Shown: piece after piece, positions 8,290 to 16,359 of the stretch
How the letters are laid out: each line of letters begins with the position of its first letter
Position numbering within the stretch: position 1 is the stretch's first letter
Assembly (NCBI RefSeq): GCF_020521235.1
Contig: NZ_BLAY01000074.1
Location: 1-47,006, forward strand
Direction: 5' to 3'
Source: Microseira wollei NIES-4236
GTDB taxonomy: Bacteria > Cyanobacteriota > Cyanobacteriia > Cyanobacteriales > Aerosakkonemataceae
Length of the DNA: 47,006 nucleotides
Notes under the pieces: model-generated
Databases searched by the model: none
What the model was told of the DNA's origin: nothing
Seen by the model: only the letters and a program-made list of their open reading frames with translations
Made by a program: the position numbers and the translations under genes

Positions 8290-9411
8290 TCATTTTCCAG
8301 CCTTAATTTCCAGCAATTTTTTGACTGTTTCCAAATATTCCGGATCGGCGATCGCTGGCGCATCCGTACCGGGTTCGATAATTATATCACCAAGCGTCGC
8401 GATGGCTCGTTCGTTGATAGCATCGATGAGCAATTCTGGCATGGTTATGTTGGATTCGGCAATATTTTTAATCGTGGAATTTGGATTGGATTGCTCGACT
8501 ATGGCTTTGAGTACCTCAAGTTCTGGATAAGTTAATTGCGCGACAAACTCAGCCCATTCTGCATCTAAATCTGCGTCGGATTGCTCTGGCGGGGATACAG
8601 CATCAATAAATTCTGTGGATTCAAAATCGGCAGATATTTCGGTTTTTCCACTAATAAATTCTCTGGCTCTCTCCGCGTCTCCCTTTCTCCCCGTCTCCGC
8701 GTCTTCTTGGTCATCAGACGCGGTTAGCAGTTTTTGAGTTTCGGGGGAAGTTAATTCCTGAACTGGGGGGGTGATGTCGTGGACTTCGATGTCTTCCATT
8801 TGCCATTCGTGGAATTGACTCCGCAGAAAATCGATTGTTTCCTGCAACCGTTGTTTTTCGGTCTTTTGAAAGGCAATTTCTTCTTTTAAATGCTGTAGGT
8901 CGGCGAGCAATTCGTTTTTGTTGGTTTCGGCTTTGTAATGTTGGGATTTGATCGATCGCACGGATAAATCCAGTTCTTCTTTCTGTTGGTTGAGGTGATA
9001 AATAGCTTCCTCCATAAGGCGCTTATCTTCACCCAAACCGATCAAAGCCAAGGTTAGATCCTGCTTGGACTTTTGTTTCTCCCCGATTTGAACTTGCAGC
9101 CAATTTAATTGGTTTTGGCGATAATTGATTTGTTCCTGTATTTGGTCGGATTGATTGGCGATCGCCCACAAATCTTGCTGCAACAGGTGTTTCAACTTTT
9201 CCATCTGGCGAATTTCCACCTGTAGCGCCGTTAACACCCGTTTTTGGGCGATCCGGCGCTGGATATTCACCGCGATCAACCCCGCAAAAGCAGCAGGGAC
9301 CGCGAACACTCCTGCTAACAATGCGGTTTGAATGTTGCCCAAGACCAGCAAGGTCAGGGTAAAACCGATAATAAAGGTAACTGCACTCAAAAGCCACTCG
9401 TTGTTTATCAT
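8290..9411 (-). CDS. Membrane-anchored coiled-coil protein with TerB-C-like C-terminus
   Basis: A 373-residue protein. Two hydrophobic segments (about 6-24 and 28-50) form an N-terminal hairpin anchor. Residues ~55-205 are a long coiled coil rich in Q, E, K and L. A short acidic linker contains a repeat-derived piece (near DAETGRKGDAERARE, encoded over 8665-8707). The C-terminal ~90 residues, with LTYPELEVLKAIVEQ and ELLIDAINERAIATLGD, resemble TerB-C, the domain that in other bacteria accompanies a DUF2791 ATPase and an Lhr-like helicase. It is the first gene of that three-gene set here. The start is ATG 9411, next to a HIP1 site, with no clear ribosome binding site. The TerB-C assignment is by eye and moderate; the anchor and coiled coil are clear. 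Confidence 0.7.
   Translation of the reverse strand: MINNEWLLSAVTFIIGFTLTLLVLGNIQTALLAGVFAVPAAFAGLIAVNIQRRIAQKRVLTALQVEIRQMEKLKHLLQQDLWAIANQSDQIQEQINYRQNQLNWLQVQIGEKQKSKQDLTLALIGLGEDKRLMEEAIYHLNQQKEELDLSVRSIKSQHYKAETNKNELLADLQHLKEEIAFQKTEKQRLQETIDFLRSQFHEWQMEDIEVHDITPPVQELTSPETQKLLTASDDQEDAETGRKGDAERAREFISGKTEISADFESTEFIDAVSPPEQSDADLDAEWAEFVAQLTYPELEVLKAIVEQSNPNSTIKNIAESNITMPELLIDAINERAIATLGDIIIEPGTDAPAIADPEYLETVKKLLEIKAGK
8665..8707. repeat. In-frame repeat in TerB-C-like gene
   Basis: A pyrimidine-rich stretch with repeated TCTCCGCGTCT and TCTCCCCGTCT-type words, a kind common between genes in filamentous cyanobacteria. Here it codes for part of the linker before the C-terminal domain. Confidence 0.55.
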
Positions 9412-9462
9412 AGCGATCGCTCTGTTTACCCCGAACCCAGTTTTAGAGAATATAAAAATTCT

Positions 9463-9600
9463 AGTGACATCCTCCCCTCCTAAATCAAAGATTATGGCAG
9501 GGGCATCCTAGAATCGCTTCTAAGATTTTCCTGTCTCTTCCGGTGCCATCTAGACTGGGTGAACCAGCCCCCGACGCATCCCGTCCACAGGCAATTTCAT
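9463..9600 (-). ncRNA. Predicted TnpB guide RNA (reRNA/omegaRNA) region
   Basis: In this family the guide RNA scaffold spans the 3' end of tnpB and the right end of the element, with the guide taken from DNA just outside it. Here that would place the scaffold over this stretch and the guide in about 9440-9463. No structure was calculated; this is placed from family knowledge only. Confidence 0.35.
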
Positions 9601-10750
9601 CTACCGTCTGTCCAGCGGCAGAGACACCTCGATTTCTGATCACTTGAGCGGCTGCTACATCACGATCAGTTCTGTAACCACATTCAGAACACTCATGCAC
9701 TCGAACTGACAAGTTCTTGGACACATGAGCGTTGCATTCTGGGCAAGTTTGCGATGTGCCAGCCGCTTCAACTTTGGCAAAATACACTCCGCGCTTCCAA
9801 CAAACCCAGGACAATAATTCCAAAAATTGACCCCATCCTGCATCCAAGGTATGCTTGCCTAGCATCCCCTTTCCCATGCCTTTGAGGTTCAGTTGTTCGG
9901 CAAATATCATCCCGGCTTGGTCGCATAGGTGATGAGCCAACTTAAAGTGAAATTCTTTCCGTGTGTCGTGTATTTGTTCGTGAACCCTAGCTATCTTAAG
10001 AGCGAGTTTCGCTTTATTCTTAGACCCATTTTTCTTATGCTTTAATCGGCGCTGTAGCAATTTAAGCTTACGTGCCAAAGCCTTAAAAAATTTTGGTCTT
10101 TTAATTAACTCCCCGTCTGATGTTGCCAGGAACTTTTCTAGCCCCACATCAATCCCTAATGGGTGTCCTGATGCAGGGGTTAAAGGGACATTTACATCAA
10201 GCTGCAATGACAGCATAACGTAATACCCTGATGCCTTTTTGACAATTCGTGCCTGCTTTAATTCAAACCCACTAGGGACGGGTCGGTGCATAATGACATC
10301 AACCTTGCCTAATTGCGGCAGTTTCACCCAACCTTGCCCTAACGGGTCTTTGAGCATCTGAGGATAAACAAAAGACCGCATCCGTCCAAACTTTTTGAAG
10401 CGAGGAAAACCATTCCCTTTTCGCTTCATGTCCTCAAATGCGATGTCTAATTTCCTCAATACCTGTTGCAAGACTTGAGCGTTAATGCTCTTTAACTCTT
10501 CATTGCTTCTCTTAGCAACTGTTAGCGCCTTTTCTTGAAAAACTTTGCCTGGGTAAGGAGCATCGGCTGGGATTATATATTCAGACCCAATTGAACAAGT
10601 ATCAACCCTGCATTTGCGCGAATTAATCCAATCCTTGCGTTCGCGTAAGGCATAATTCCAGACCTTACGGCATACTTCTAATGTTTGGTCAATGAGTGCC
10701 GCTTGGTCTGGAGTTGCATTAATTCTGTAAGCGTAAGTTAGAGTTATCAT
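9485..10750 (-). CDS. tnpB: TnpB RNA-guided nuclease of IS200/IS605 family
   Basis: A 421-residue TnpB that looks intact. The N-terminus MITLTYAYRINATPDQ and the helix-turn-helix part are present. The RuvC triad is D201 (in LGIDVGLEKFLAT), E285 (in MIFAEQLNLKGM) and D364 (in YRTDRDVAAAQVI). The zinc finger uses C336, C339, C354 and C357 (CPEC and CSEC). By family knowledge TnpB uses an RNA from the element's right end to cut DNA and so preserves the element. The gene ends close to the right end of the element and is 73 bp upstream of the TerB-C-like gene, on the same strand, so read-through into that operon is possible. Confidence 0.93.
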   Translation of the reverse strand: MITLTYAYRINATPDQAALIDQTLEVCRKVWNYALRERKDWINSRKCRVDTCSIGSEYIIPADAPYPGKVFQEKALTVAKRSNEELKSINAQVLQQVLRKLDIAFEDMKRKGNGFPRFKKFGRMRSFVYPQMLKDPLGQGWVKLPQLGKVDVIMHRPVPSGFELKQARIVKKASGYYVMLSLQLDVNVPLTPASGHPLGIDVGLEKFLATSDGELIKRPKFFKALARKLKLLQRRLKHKKNGSKNKAKLALKIARVHEQIHDTRKEFHFKLAHHLCDQAGMIFAEQLNLKGMGKGMLGKHTLDAGWGQFLELLSWVCWKRGVYFAKVEAAGTSQTCPECNAHVSKNLSVRVHECSECGYRTDRDVAAAQVIRNRGVSAAGQTVDEIACGRDASGAGSPSLDGTGRDRKILEAILGCPCHNL

Positions 10751-10965
10751 TCTATTAGTTTAGAGCGTCTACCCGAACTAATCAATGCGGTAAACTTCTA
10801 ATTTTAGCGGGATTGACCGCTTAAAATTAGCTTGGGGGAGTCCATGAACCCACCCCCAACCCGTTCCGGGTATGGAGGTGGCTCTATAGCTCCCCCAAAC
10901 CCCCACGTCTAGGTAGGATGCGACTAATGAAGACACTAAGCAACAAAAGTGGGGCGCACTAGCAA

Positions 10966-11280
10966 ATGACCAAAGCAGTGGGAATGGTTGAGGTGCTGGG
11001 AATTCCGGCTGTATCCGCCGTGGCAGATGTGATGGTAAAAGCTGCCCGCGTTACCTTTGTCGCCTACGAAAATATCGATATCGGTTACGTCACCGTCATT
11101 GTCCGAGGAGATGTAGCCGAGGTGCTTTCCGCCGTTACAGCAGGGATAGAAGCTGCCAAAAACATCGATAGCATCGAGTCGCCCTTGCTTTCTTACCACG
11201 TCATTCCCCGTCCCCACCCGAATCTGGATTTCGTGTTGCCAATTGGTTATGTCCCCGCCGTTGAACCATTCCGCGTCTAA
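10966..11280 (+). CDS. ccmK: BMC-domain carboxysome shell protein, CcmK family
   Basis: A 104-residue single BMC domain: MTKAVGMVEVLGIPA, VKAARVTFVAYE, VTVIVRGDVAEV, VIPRPHPNLDFVLPI. These are the marks of CcmK hexamers that tile the carboxysome shell. The pore loop differs from the main shell proteins: where CcmK1/2 have KIGSGR this has NIDIGY (residues 36-41), so the pore would be less basic and carry an acidic residue. It stands alone, away from any ccmLMNO genes, like the satellite ccmK genes of other cyanobacteria (CcmK3-K6 types). Which subtype it is cannot be settled by eye. The ribosome binding site is weak. Confidence 0.9.
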   Translation: MTKAVGMVEVLGIPAVSAVADVMVKAARVTFVAYENIDIGYVTVIVRGDVAEVLSAVTAGIEAAKNIDSIESPLLSYHVIPRPHPNLDFVLPIGYVPAVEPFRV

Positions 11281-11390
11281 ATTTTTTCACCCGACTGGAG
11301 GAACCAGAAGCCGGAATCAAAAACCGATCTTACAGCGTCAAGATCAATGTAAACACCGCACGCACATGTAGGCGCGTGGAGGGGCATAAA

Positions 11391-12191
11391 ATGAAACTTG
11401 GACTTCTGGTTACTACAGTACTACTCGTTACCCTTGGTTTAGCAGATCCGGGAAATGCATTTAATCGCCGACACCTCAGACAACTGCTAGACTCTGGTGA
11501 GTGTTCGCGATGCGACCTCAGAGGCGCTAATCTGAGGAATGCGGATTTGGCAGCAGCTACCCTGGATGATGCGGATCTCGAAGGTGCAGACTTGTCCGGC
11601 GCTAGACTCCAGGGTGCGGATCTGGACAATGCTAACCTACAGGGTGCCAATTTGAGAGATGCTGACTTGCGCCGCGCCAGATTAAGGCGCGCCAACATCG
11701 AGCAAGCAGATTTAAGGGGTGCGGATCTCGAAGGTGCCAATCTCACAAATGCCAACCTGCGGGATGCTCAGCTGAGAAATACTAATACTAGAAATGCTTT
11801 CCTCGATGGTGCGATTCTCGACGGTACAGATCTCCAGCGCGATCGCCCCGGGCGCGACGACAGACGGATCGGTTCCCGGCGTCGGGATGAGATTAACCGC
11901 ATTTATCGGGAAGTTTTGGGACGCGAAGTCGATCGCGAGGGTTTCAGGACTTGGGGCGATCGCTTAAATTCCAGTCGTTCCCTGGGCGATATCCGCCGCG
12001 AAATTGCCAACAGCAGCGAAGCTAGAGACGCCATTAACCGCATTTATCGCGAAATTTTGGGTCGCGATGCCGATCGCGAGGGGTTGAGAACTTGGAGCGA
12101 TCGCTTAGCTAGTGGAGATTCCCTCGACTCGGTTCGCCGCCAAATCGAACGCAGCGAAGAAGCCAGACGCATCCGCCAATCAACTAGATAA
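11391..12191 (+). CDS. Secreted pentapeptide-repeat protein with two DUF4214 repeats
   Basis: A 266-residue protein. An N-terminal signal peptide (hydrophobic LLVTTVLLVTLGLA, then DPGNAF) is followed by a CSRC motif, pentapeptide repeats of A(D/N)LxG type over about residues 40-140, a charged linker, and two DUF4214-like repeats ([18 protein letters not shown] and [18 protein letters not shown]). DUF4214 often occurs in exported or surface proteins. The open frame begins at 11376, but ATG 11391 has GGAGGGG 6 nt ahead and begins the signal peptide. The next gene is a close paralogue in tandem, with the same domain order. The function is unknown; a role as an extracytoplasmic structural or binding protein is inference. 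Confidence 0.82.
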   Translation: MKLGLLVTTVLLVTLGLADPGNAFNRRHLRQLLDSGECSRCDLRGANLRNADLAAATLDDADLEGADLSGARLQGADLDNANLQGANLRDADLRRARLRRANIEQADLRGADLEGANLTNANLRDAQLRNTNTRNAFLDGAILDGTDLQRDRPGRDDRRIGSRRRDEINRIYREVLGREVDREGFRTWGDRLNSSRSLGDIRREIANSSEARDAINRIYREILGRDADREGLRTWSDRLASGDSLDSVRRQIERSEEARRIRQSTR

Positions 12192-12291
12192 CCAAATCCC
12201 AGGAACCAACCGGAGGATGCCAGCGTCATTAGCACAAACATAAAATTATATATGACTGCCATACAACATGGCAAGAATTTGAGGCGCCAAC

Positions 12292-13167
12292 ATGAAATTT
12301 CCCATTCTGACCACCACTGCACTGCTAATCGCTATCGGATTAGCAACCCCAGCAAGCGCAGCTAGTATGCAAGACATCAGACGCCTGGTGCAAACTAACA
12401 GGTGCTGGAGATGCGACCTGAGCGGCATCCAGTTAAGCTATGCCAACCTCCAAGGAGCCGACCTCCGAGATGCCAACCTCCAAGGAGCCGACCTCCGGGG
12501 TGCGAATCTCAGGAGTGCTAACCTCCAAGGAGCCGACCTCCGGGGTGCCGATCTGGGCGGCGCCAACTTAGAGCAAGCCCAATTAAGAGGTGCTGCCCTG
12601 GATCGTGCCAATATCACCAATGCCAACCTGAGAGGAACAATATTAGCCCAAGTATATGGGAATGACCCATATTATCGGAACGACCCGGATTATCGGAACG
12701 ACCCGGATTATCGGAACGACCCCGATTATCGGAATGACCCCGATTATCGGAACGACCCCGATTATCGGAACGACCGCTATTATCGGAACGACCGCTATTA
12801 TCGGAACGACCGCTATTATCGGAACGACAACAACAACCGATATTACCGGCGACGCTATAGCTACGACGATATAAACCGGATTTATCGAGAAGTTCTGGGG
12901 CGCGATGCCGATCGGGAGGGATGGAGAACTTGGAGCGATCGTTTGCAACAGGGTCGTTCCCTCAACGATATCCGCCGCGATATTGCTAATAGTGCCGAAG
13001 CAAGGGCAGCCGTTAACCAAATTTATCGCCAAGTTTTGGGGCGCGAAGCCGATGCCAACGGACTCCGCACTTGGACGAATCGCCTCTCCAGTGGAGACTC
13101 GTTAAGCGAGATCCGCCGTCAAATTGAGCGCAGCGAGGAAGCCAGCTTCCGGCAAAGCACAAACTAA
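12292..13167 (+). CDS. Secreted pentapeptide-repeat/DUF4214 protein with YRNDPD linker
   Basis: A 291-residue paralogue of the preceding gene. Order: signal peptide ending PASAAS, a CWRC motif, pentapeptide repeats (about 45-120), a low-complexity tract of nine YRND units (DYRNDP, then RYYRND forms), a basic patch, and two DUF4214 repeats ([36 protein letters not shown]). Its neighbour lacks the YRND tract, so this was gained after duplication. The paired cysteines near the mature N-terminus (C-x2-C) are shared by both. It follows its paralogue by 100 bp on the same strand; whether they share a promoter is not clear. Function unknown. Confidence 0.82.
   Translation: MKFPILTTTALLIAIGLATPASAASMQDIRRLVQTNRCWRCDLSGIQLSYANLQGADLRDANLQGADLRGANLRSANLQGADLRGADLGGANLEQAQLRGAALDRANITNANLRGTILAQVYGNDPYYRNDPDYRNDPDYRNDPDYRNDPDYRNDPDYRNDRYYRNDRYYRNDRYYRNDNNNRYYRRRYSYDDINRIYREVLGRDADREGWRTWSDRLQQGRSLNDIRRDIANSAEARAAVNQIYRQVLGREADANGLRTWTNRLSSGDSLSEIRRQIERSEEASFRQSTN
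12664..12831 (+). repeat. 18-bp coding tandem repeat (YRNDPD)
   Basis: About nine 18-bp units coding for DYRNDP or YYRNDR. The first units are nearly identical (GATTATCGGAACGACCC), the last three have CGCTAT in place of CCGGAT. Unit number is likely to vary between strains by slippage. Confidence 0.9.
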
Positions 13168-13265
13168 CCCGCCCGCATCCCGCCCATCTTTCGATAGTCA
13201 AATTTTAGATTTCAGATTTCAGATTTTCGATACCTCTTGCCAAAATATTTGAGGCGGGCAGGATG

Positions 13266-13425
13266 CCCACCCCACAAAACCAGAACAATTCTTCTGGGGT
13301 GGGCGTCACGCCCGCCCTTCCAACATACTACCCACCCCACAAAACCAGAAAAATTCTTCTGGGGTGGGCGTCACGCCCGCCCTTCCAACATACTACCCAC
13401 CCCACAAAACCAGAAAAATTCTTCG
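13266..13425. repeat. 65-bp tandem repeat with GGGGTGGGCGTCACGCCC hairpin
   Basis: Two full units and part of a third start at 13266, 13331 and 13396 (65-bp period). Each has the arms CCCACCCCA and TGGGGTGGG plus an inner GGGCG/CGCCC hairpin. It is non-coding and lies downstream of the pentapeptide genes. Confidence 0.9.
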
Positions 13426-13803
13426 CCTGGGAACGCCATTAGCCGCTCCCAGAGAGATAACTAGCAACTTGAGTTATTATCTTTTTCGCCTCTGCGCTTC
13501 TCACTGTGACTTAAAGGAAAAGTTTGCCGCAACCGCAAGCTTTTCCTGCAAAATTATTAATAATTAGCTCTACAACTCTGATTATATCCGAAAAATATAC
13601 CACAAAATTAGGGGTAAATCTAGCAACCGTGTCATCTGGGGCCAAGTATTACAAAACCTCAGTTTTTCAGCTCTATAACATGGCTAAAACTCCTATTCTT
13701 TCGTTCCACCCCTGTGGTAACTTTGGGCAGATGAGTAGGAACTATATCTAGACGATTTAATAGGAAAAGATAGCTGAAAAGCTTATATACCAATACTTTT
13801 AAA
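13426..13803. other. Intergenic stretch with a solitary MITE end
   Basis: ATAACTAGCAACTTGAGTTA (13457-13476) matches the terminal repeat of the elements at 33476-33637 and 40741-41068, but no partner end was found nearby, so it looks like a relic. Beyond it I see no gene; the AT-rich part up to 13803 is only the 3' flank of the methyltransferase gene. Confidence 0.5.
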
Positions 13804-14601
13804 CTAACTTGCCCCTGATGACACGCTTGCTACATCTAGCCTAACATACCAATCATCAAAATCGGAGATTTTTTCCAACTTCCTAACATATCCATTTTTA
13901 ACTAGCAGTTCAAATATTTTTTCCCGCATTGGTGTAAAGTTGTGTTCGCAAGTGATTACTTTGAAGCTGTGTTTGCTGAAGTCAAAATTATTTAATATTT
14001 CAAATTCGCTACCTTCAGTATCAATAGACAGATAATCAATATCTACGGGGGCTTCATGTTTTTCTAGTAATTCGTTTAATGATATTGTTTTTACCTCATA
14101 AATTTTACCTTTTTTTCTTCTTTCTTTATGTTTGTCCTTATCGCTGTATGAATTGATAGTGGAGTATTCGGCAATTTCATTGAAATTAACTGTTGAACTT
14201 GAATCTTTCCAGACGCATCGAGTTTCTATTTTAGCGTTTCTGTTTTTTTTTAAATCATCGTGCCAACAAATAGCAGGCTCAGCAAGTATGCCAGTCCAGC
14301 CAAATTCCTTTTCTAGCAAGTATGTATTGCTTAGGGTGACACCGTTTGTTGCTCCAAACTCTACAAAATAACCGTTTTTCTTGAAATTCAATTGGGATAA
14401 TACAAACAAATCTTGACGTATCTGTGAACGGGATTTTCGCATATTTTTCAATACTTCCGCAGCGCGATCGTCAGGCATACTGAGTAGTAACTCCATGTCT
14501 CTAGCCTTTCTCGCGGTCGCTTTTAGTGAGCTGTAGCGTGCGATCTCGATATCAAAGCTCCGCAGCGATAACTGGATCATAGATTTGATTTTCTGCTTCA
14601 T
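13804..14601 (-). CDS. FkbM-family methyltransferase
   Basis: A 265-residue protein with FkbM methyltransferase motifs: the SAM-binding strand and loop in YFVEFGATNGVTLSNT, then LAEPAI (acidic residue after strand 2), and the YLSIDTEGSEFEIL signature that defines the family. FkbM enzymes methylate hydroxyl groups of sugars or polyketides; in cyanobacteria many sit with glycan genes, but none is adjacent here, so the substrate is unknown. ATG at 14601 has AGGGGA shortly upstream. The gene is AT-richer than its neighbours, with many AAA and GAA codons, and is flanked by repeats and palindromes, which may point to transfer. Confidence 0.85.
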   Translation of the reverse strand: MKQKIKSMIQLSLRSFDIEIARYSSLKATARKARDMELLLSMPDDRAAEVLKNMRKSRSQIRQDLFVLSQLNFKKNGYFVEFGATNGVTLSNTYLLEKEFGWTGILAEPAICWHDDLKKNRNAKIETRCVWKDSSSTVNFNEIAEYSTINSYSDKDKHKERRKKGKIYEVKTISLNELLEKHEAPVDIDYLSIDTEGSEFEILNNFDFSKHSFKVITCEHNFTPMREKIFELLVKNGYVRKLEKISDFDDWYVRLDVASVSSGAS

Positions 14602-14926
14602 AATCCCCTTTTTATAGCATCATATAAAAACTGGTCTTTAAGCGCAACTGTCCCGTTTTTGATGTTCGAGATGTCTGGGATTGAGCGACGGCAATAATAT
14701 GGTAAATTACTGGTAAAGTATCACATCAAACATTTCTTTGACTGATTGTTTTATTATTTCTTAACCCAGATGCCGCACGCTCAACTGCCACATAGACAGT
14801 GGCAGAAGCGTAAAAGTGAACGCTCGGGATAAATTTGCAGCGGAAGTTGCCCCCTGGGGGGCAACTTCTGGCTAAACACTGGTTCCCCCAACTGCCCTAT
14901 TCAACAATAAACGCTAATTACGCCCT
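14602..14926. other. Intergenic stretch with palindromes
   Basis: A perfect palindrome at 14843-14868 (arms GAAGTTGCCCCC and GGGGGCAACTTC) and a short inverted repeat CTGCCAC/GTGGCAG near 14788-14808. No gene is seen. The promoter of the methyltransferase gene must lie in the first ~150 bases; I cannot assign boxes with confidence. Confidence 0.55.
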
Positions 14927-15032
14927 CAGGACTTACGCAAAGAAACTAAGGGCGAGCCGAAAAATCGTTGGGAAAGCCAACCAGAGATTGACGAAGAAAC
15001 CAAATTTCTGGCCTCGTCTTGCGTAAGTCCTG
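14927..15032. mobile_element. 106-bp MITE-like element, CAGGACTTACGCAA ends
   Basis: Perfect 14-bp terminal inverted repeats, CAGGACTTACGCAA (14927-14940) and TTGCGTAAGTCCTG (15019-15032). No coding content and no clear target duplication. The related element at 18262-18350 has the same outer 10 bases. These ends are widespread in cyanobacterial genomes. Confidence 0.7.
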
Positions 15033-15041
15033 GTCCTGTCT

Positions 15042-16349
15042 CTAATCCAACTCGCACATCCCCTCACCGGCTATCCATGCAGTTGTCCAGGCACTTTGGA
15101 AGTTAAATCCACCCGTAACGCCATCGATATCGAGAATTTCGCCAGCAAAGAACAAACCGGGCACTATCCGACTTTCCATTGTTTTAAAATTGACCTCTTT
15201 TAAACTAACGCCGCCGCAGGTAACAAATTCTTCCTTGAAAACGCCCTTCCCCTGAATTTGATATTCCCCTTCGCAAAGTTCTTGAATCAGTTGATTCAGC
15301 ACTTTGTTAGATAACTCTGCCCATTTTTTTTCTGCATCAATACCTACATAAGTAACTAACTGCTGCCACAGGCGTCGCGGCAGGAGAACTGGGCAATTAG
15401 CAGCTATTTGGCGTCGCGCTAACTGGGATCTAACGGCTAGTAGTTGTTGGTGTAAATTTTCCCGATTGTATTGCGGTAGCCAATTGATTACCAGCGTTGT
15501 TTGATAGTTGCACTCGTGGAGCAATCTAGCACCCCAAGCCGAAAGTTTCAGTACGGCAGGGCCGCTTAAACCCCAGTGAGTGACGAGTAATGCGCCGGTT
15601 TGTTCTAAAGCGGTTTTACCCGCGATCGGCAATCGCAAGCGGGTGCTATCAACGCTAACACCGGCTAAATCTTCTAGTCTTTTGTCTTTTATATTAAAGG
15701 TAAACAGGGAGGGGACTGGCGGTTCGATGTGGTGTCCTAATGACTGGGCAATTTGGTAGCCGATGGGGTTACTGCCAGTGGCGAGCAGGATGCGATCGCA
15801 CTGCAAACTTCCTCCCGCTTTCAACTCAATCTCAAATCTGTGGCTAATGGCGTTCCCAGGCTGAGCCTGGGAACGAGGGTAATCGGTAATCGGTAATTGC
15901 TCCTCTGCTCCTGGAGTCTCCTGTACCTTGATGCCAACTACGGACATGCCGATGCGAATTTTTACCCCGACTTCCTTCGCTGCCTCGTAAAGACAGTCCA
16001 CAATTGTTTCCGAATTATCTGTAATCGGGAACATGCGTCCATCGGATTCGGTTTTGAGCTTAACGCCCTGCGACTCAAACCAAGCAACGGTATCGCGGGG
16101 TTGAAAGCGATTGAACGCGCCGTGCAAAGCTTTTCCACCTCTGGGATAATATTGCACCAATAAAGCCGGGTCGAAGCAGGCATGGGTGACATTGCAGCGA
16201 CCCCCACCAGAAATGCGGACTTTTGTCAAGGGTTGCCGTCCGGCTTCGAGTAACGTGACAATGGCGTCGGGATTGGCAGAGGCAGCTCTGATCGCGCCAA
16301 AAAAACCCGCTGCCCCACCCCCAATAACTGCTATCTTCAAAAGTTGCAC
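15042..16349 (-). CDS. HI0933/YhiN-family FAD-dependent oxidoreductase
   Basis: A 435-residue flavoprotein. The Rossmann FAD motif is IAVIGGGAAGFFGAI at the N-terminus; KVRISGGGRCNVTH is the family signature; near the C-terminus are FKEEFVTCGGVSLKEVN, PGLFFAGEILDIDGVTGGFNFQ. This family (HI0933-like, annotated as aminoacetone oxidase family) has no settled reaction. The start is GTG 16349; a TTG four codons in is possible. It follows the rubredoxin gene by only 10 bp, so the two are probably co-transcribed and may exchange electrons (inference). About 22 residues near 160-182 (PGAEEQLPITDYPRSQAQPG region) come from a genomic palindrome inserted in frame. Confidence 0.9.
   Translation of the reverse strand: MQLLKIAVIGGGAAGFFGAIRAASANPDAIVTLLEAGRQPLTKVRISGGGRCNVTHACFDPALLVQYYPRGGKALHGAFNRFQPRDTVAWFESQGVKLKTESDGRMFPITDNSETIVDCLYEAAKEVGVKIRIGMSVVGIKVQETPGAEEQLPITDYPRSQAQPGNAISHRFEIELKAGGSLQCDRILLATGSNPIGYQIAQSLGHHIEPPVPSLFTFNIKDKRLEDLAGVSVDSTRLRLPIAGKTALEQTGALLVTHWGLSGPAVLKLSAWGARLLHECNYQTTLVINWLPQYNRENLHQQLLAVRSQLARRQIAANCPVLLPRRLWQQLVTYVGIDAEKKWAELSNKVLNQLIQELCEGEYQIQGKGVFKEEFVTCGGVSLKEVNFKTMESRIVPGLFFAGEILDIDGVTGGFNFQSAWTTAWIAGEGMCELD
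15851..15915. repeat. In-frame palindromic repeat in flavoprotein gene
   Basis: A 25-bp palindrome (arms CGTTCCCAGGCT and AGCCTGGGAACG, 15851-15875) followed by a GGTAATC tandem and a GCTCCTCTGCTCCTGGAG stretch, all of kinds normally found between genes. The reading frame continues through it. Confidence 0.8.
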
Positions 16350-16359
16350 AAAAAATCGA

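Larger units (their letters stand above)
9463..10830 (-). mobile_element. IS200/IS605-type element carrying only tnpB
   Basis: The right end is suggested by the minus-strand motif GGAGGGGAGGATGTCAC (9464-9480), typical of cyanobacterial IS605-family tips. The left end is not certain; a hairpin at 10798-10830 with arms CTAATTTTAGCGG and CCGCTTAAAATTAG may mark it. No tnpA is present, so it is non-autonomous. The boundaries are approximate. Confidence 0.6.

Noticed and set aside
4553-9411. Complete type 2 BREX system
   Set aside because: No PglZ, PglX, PglW or PglY gene is in the window; only BrxD- and BrxHI-like genes occur, with a TerB-C-like partner.
12643-13032. Minus-strand frame with PIIAVV repeats and plus-strand IIGTT frame
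   Set aside because: They are out-of-frame readings of the YRND coding repeat.
14843-14868. Rho-independent terminator
   Set aside because: The palindrome is strong but no U-tract follows on either strand.
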